Below are positions 7,041-8,383 of a DNA stretch of 8,383 bases, in pieces; within the stretch, counting starts at the first letter, position 1, and every line of letters begins with the position of its first letter. Made by a program: the position numbers and the translations under genes. The notes below the pieces were generated by a model that was not told where the DNA came from, did not search any database, and was given only the letters and a program-made list of their open reading frames with translations. The stretch comes from Actinomycetota bacterium (GTDB lineage: Bacteria > Actinomycetota > Actinomycetes > S36-B12 > UBA5976): positions 1 through 8,383 of the forward strand of contig WLEH01000031.1 of the NCBI GenBank assembly GCA_009704345.1, written 5' to 3'.

Positions 7041-7486
7041 CGCCAACTAAATTTTCTAATTTACTGAAATTATTTCTTGTCACTGCTTGGTTGATGGGTG
7101 CCTTAGTTCACATTTTGCGTGAGCAATTTCAAGTTTTCATCCAGGTGCCACTTAATCTACCAATTGCGTTATTAAGTTTAATGGTGGCGATATCAAGTTG
7201 GACGGTTTTGGCTAAGAATCGAATTTCAGGTCCAGCAAAAACCTTCACCCCGCTGCAATCGGCCAGAACAGCTGCATTGGCACTTGCTGGCTCTCGAACT
7301 GGATCGCTATTAGCCGGTGGTGGTGCGGGAACCTTGATAAGTTATTTGTTTGCGCCCCCTACCGCAGCAAATACTGATCGCATTCAAGTTTTAGCTGCAA
7401 CTGTGCTAACCGGATTGCTTTTGGCCGCAATCTCATTGTTGTTAGAGCGGATATGTATGGTGCCAGACAAGAAGGATGACAAGTGA
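7037..7486 (+). CDS. DUF3180-family integral membrane protein, function unknown
   Basis: A 149-residue protein with four predicted membrane helices at about 9-28, 40-60, 79-105 and 116-137, short loops, and a charged C-terminal tail (DKKDDK). I recognise it as the DUF3180 family by its place directly after folK, its four-helix layout, the SARTAALALAGSRTGSLLAGG stretch (75-95) leading into helix 3, and the LERICMVP end. The counterpart in Mycobacterium tuberculosis is Rv3605c, also next to folK. No catalytic or metal-binding motif can be seen. It starts inside the folK stop (ATGA) and its own stop overlaps the panC GTG (GTGA). Position suggests a link to the folate or pantothenate genes, for instance transport or membrane anchoring, but nothing in the sequence shows this. 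The family assignment is from memory of order and layout. Confidence 0.8.
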   Translation: MTPTKFSNLLKLFLVTAWLMGALVHILREQFQVFIQVPLNLPIALLSLMVAISSWTVLAKNRISGPAKTFTPLQSARTAALALAGSRTGSLLAGGGAGTLISYLFAPPTAANTDRIQVLAATVLTGLLLAAISLLLERICMVPDKKDDK

Positions 7487-8289
7487 AGAGTGTCCATAGC
7501 ATTGCGGAACTAACTTCATCATTGCGCACACCACCAAGAGTTTTTGTTCCAACCATGGGCGCACTTCATGAGGGTCATGGTGAGTTAATTCGAGTTGCTC
7601 GGACAATAGCTGGTGCGGAAGGCCAAGTTATAGTTTCGATTTTTGTTAATCCGTTGCAGTTTGGTCCAACTGAAGATTTCAATAAATACCCAAGAACTCA
7701 AGATGATGACAAAAAGTTGGCAGCGCAATACGGGGCTGATTTAGTTTGGTTTCCGGAAGCTGCAGAGTTGTTGAGTCCAGAGATGACGAAATTGGAAAGC
7801 CCTTCTTTTGGAGATACGTTGGAAGGGGAACAACGCCCAGGACATTTTACCGGGGTATTGACGATTGTTAATCGACTTTTTGAGATTGTTTCACCAAGCC
7901 ATGCCATTTTTGGAGTGAAAGATCTCCAGCAATTAATTTTAATAAGAGAAATGTCAGCAGCGCGTTTTCCAAACCTAGAGGTAGTTCCAGTTGAAACAGT
8001 TCGCACTGATTCAGGTTTAGCGATGAGTAGTAGAAATAAGTATTTGAGCGAACCTGAGATTAAACTGGCATCTCAGATCAACAAGGCATTAAATGTTGCA
8101 GCCTTGCAGCCCGACCCAGTATCAAGTTTTTATGAAAAATTAAGTGCGGCTGGCATTACTGCCGATCAAATTGATTACGTTGAGATAGTTCCGATGCCGC
8201 TCAGTTGCATAGATTTGGGAAATCGGCGGCTGGTTGTAGCGGTGCGGGTAGGGTCAACCCGGCTACTCGATAATATTGCGCTCAATTAG
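7483..8289 (+). CDS. panC: Pantothenate synthetase (pantoate-beta-alanine ligase)
   Basis: Joins pantoate and beta-alanine using ATP, releasing AMP and PPi, to make pantothenate. This is a nucleotidyltransferase-superfamily enzyme: TMGALHEGH carries the HIGH-like motif (H29, H32), FVNPLQFGPTEDFNKYPRT forms the next conserved block, FGVKDLQQL has K146 and D147, and MSSRNKYL (181-188) is the KMSKS-like block. At 268 residues it is slightly shorter than E. coli PanC (283) and clearly shorter than the mycobacterial one (about 309). The usual Asp before GLAMSSRN is Ser here (TDSGLA), a minor change outside the key catalytic residues. The GTG start overlaps the previous stop by four bases and has AAGGA at 7472-7476, six bases upstream. 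coaX follows after eight bases. Confidence 0.96.
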   Translation: MKSVHSIAELTSSLRTPPRVFVPTMGALHEGHGELIRVARTIAGAEGQVIVSIFVNPLQFGPTEDFNKYPRTQDDDKKLAAQYGADLVWFPEAAELLSPEMTKLESPSFGDTLEGEQRPGHFTGVLTIVNRLFEIVSPSHAIFGVKDLQQLILIREMSAARFPNLEVVPVETVRTDSGLAMSSRNKYLSEPEIKLASQINKALNVAALQPDPVSSFYEKLSAAGITADQIDYVEIVPMPLSCIDLGNRRLVVAVRVGSTRLLDNIALN

Positions 8290-8297
8290 GGGGCAGC

Positions 8298-8383
8298 ATG
8301 TTGCTGGCAATCGACGTTGGTAACACCAACATTGTGCTTGGACTTTACGATGGCGCAACGTTAACTAAATCCTGGCGCATAAA
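8298..8383 (+). CDS. coaX: Type III pantothenate kinase, N-terminus (partial)
   Basis: Phosphorylates pantothenate with ATP, the first step from pantothenate to coenzyme A. Only 28 complete codons are present before the right edge, but the opening IDVGNTNIVLGLYDG is the diagnostic phosphate-binding start of the CoaX (ASKHA-fold) kinases, and the following LTKSWRI fits. The ATG at 8298 has AGGGGG at 8288-8293, four bases upstream, overlapping the panC stop. Placement straight after panC couples synthesis and use of pantothenate. The remaining roughly 230 residues, including the monovalent cation and pantothenate sites, are outside the window. Confidence 0.92.
   Translation, partial: MLLAIDVGNTNIVLGLYDGATLTKSWRI

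Noticed and set aside
8236..8266. Interrupted inverted repeat (GTAGC + CGGGT pairing with ACCCG + GCTAC) near the end of panC, about 30 bases before coaX
   Set aside because: It lies in codons for the conserved RVGSTRLLDN stretch, has a 4-base bulge and no T-run, and is best explained by coding constraint.
1..8383. Search for mobile elements, CRISPR arrays, tRNA genes, toxin-antitoxin or defence genes
   Set aside because: No terminal repeats, direct-repeat arrays, transposase motifs or tRNA cloverleaf were seen; coding sequence fills nearly all of the window with core metabolism.

Overview
The window reads as an ordinary, tightly packed housekeeping region from a low-to-moderate GC actinobacterium. 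Gene order (tilS, hpt, ftsH, folE, folP, folB, folK, DUF3180, panC, coaX) is the one known from Mycobacterium and Streptomyces. Two further traits are GTG and TTG starts and a compact FtsH with the HEGGH zinc motif that I recall from mycobacterial FtsH. AT-rich codon use (many TTA, GAA, AAA, ATT codons) and almost no intergenic DNA suggest a streamlined lineage, for example freshwater Nanopelagicales (acI). That placement is inference from style and order, not from a marker gene.

Layout. Positions 1-1062, minus strand: first 354 residues of a membrane pyrophosphatase (HppA), cut by the left edge. Positions 1063-1228: divergent intergenic region with two short perfect inverted repeats. Positions 1229-8383, plus strand: a co-directional run of ten genes, tilS, hpt, ftsH, folE, folP, folB, folK, a DUF3180 membrane protein gene, panC and the first 28 codons of coaX. 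The only real gap inside the run is 77 bases between hpt and ftsH, where a secondary promoter is plausible. From ftsH to panC every junction overlaps or is separated by a single base, as expected for one translationally coupled transcript.

How the genes fit together. TilS modifies the tRNA-Ile anticodon and Hpt salvages purines. FtsH is the membrane AAA+ protease. FolE, FolB, FolK and FolP make dihydropteroate from GTP and p-aminobenzoate. PanC makes pantothenate and CoaX phosphorylates it on the way to coenzyme A. TilS, Hpt, FolP and PanC all release pyrophosphate, and the divergent neighbour hydrolyses pyrophosphate to pump ions, so the locus has a biochemical theme even though the pieces are separately regulated housekeeping genes.

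I found no mobile element, CRISPR array, tRNA, rRNA or clearly novel system. The points worth a second look are small: hppA where ppa sits in some relatives, the paired inverted repeats in the divergent region, the missing panD, and the conserved but uncharacterised DUF3180 protein.
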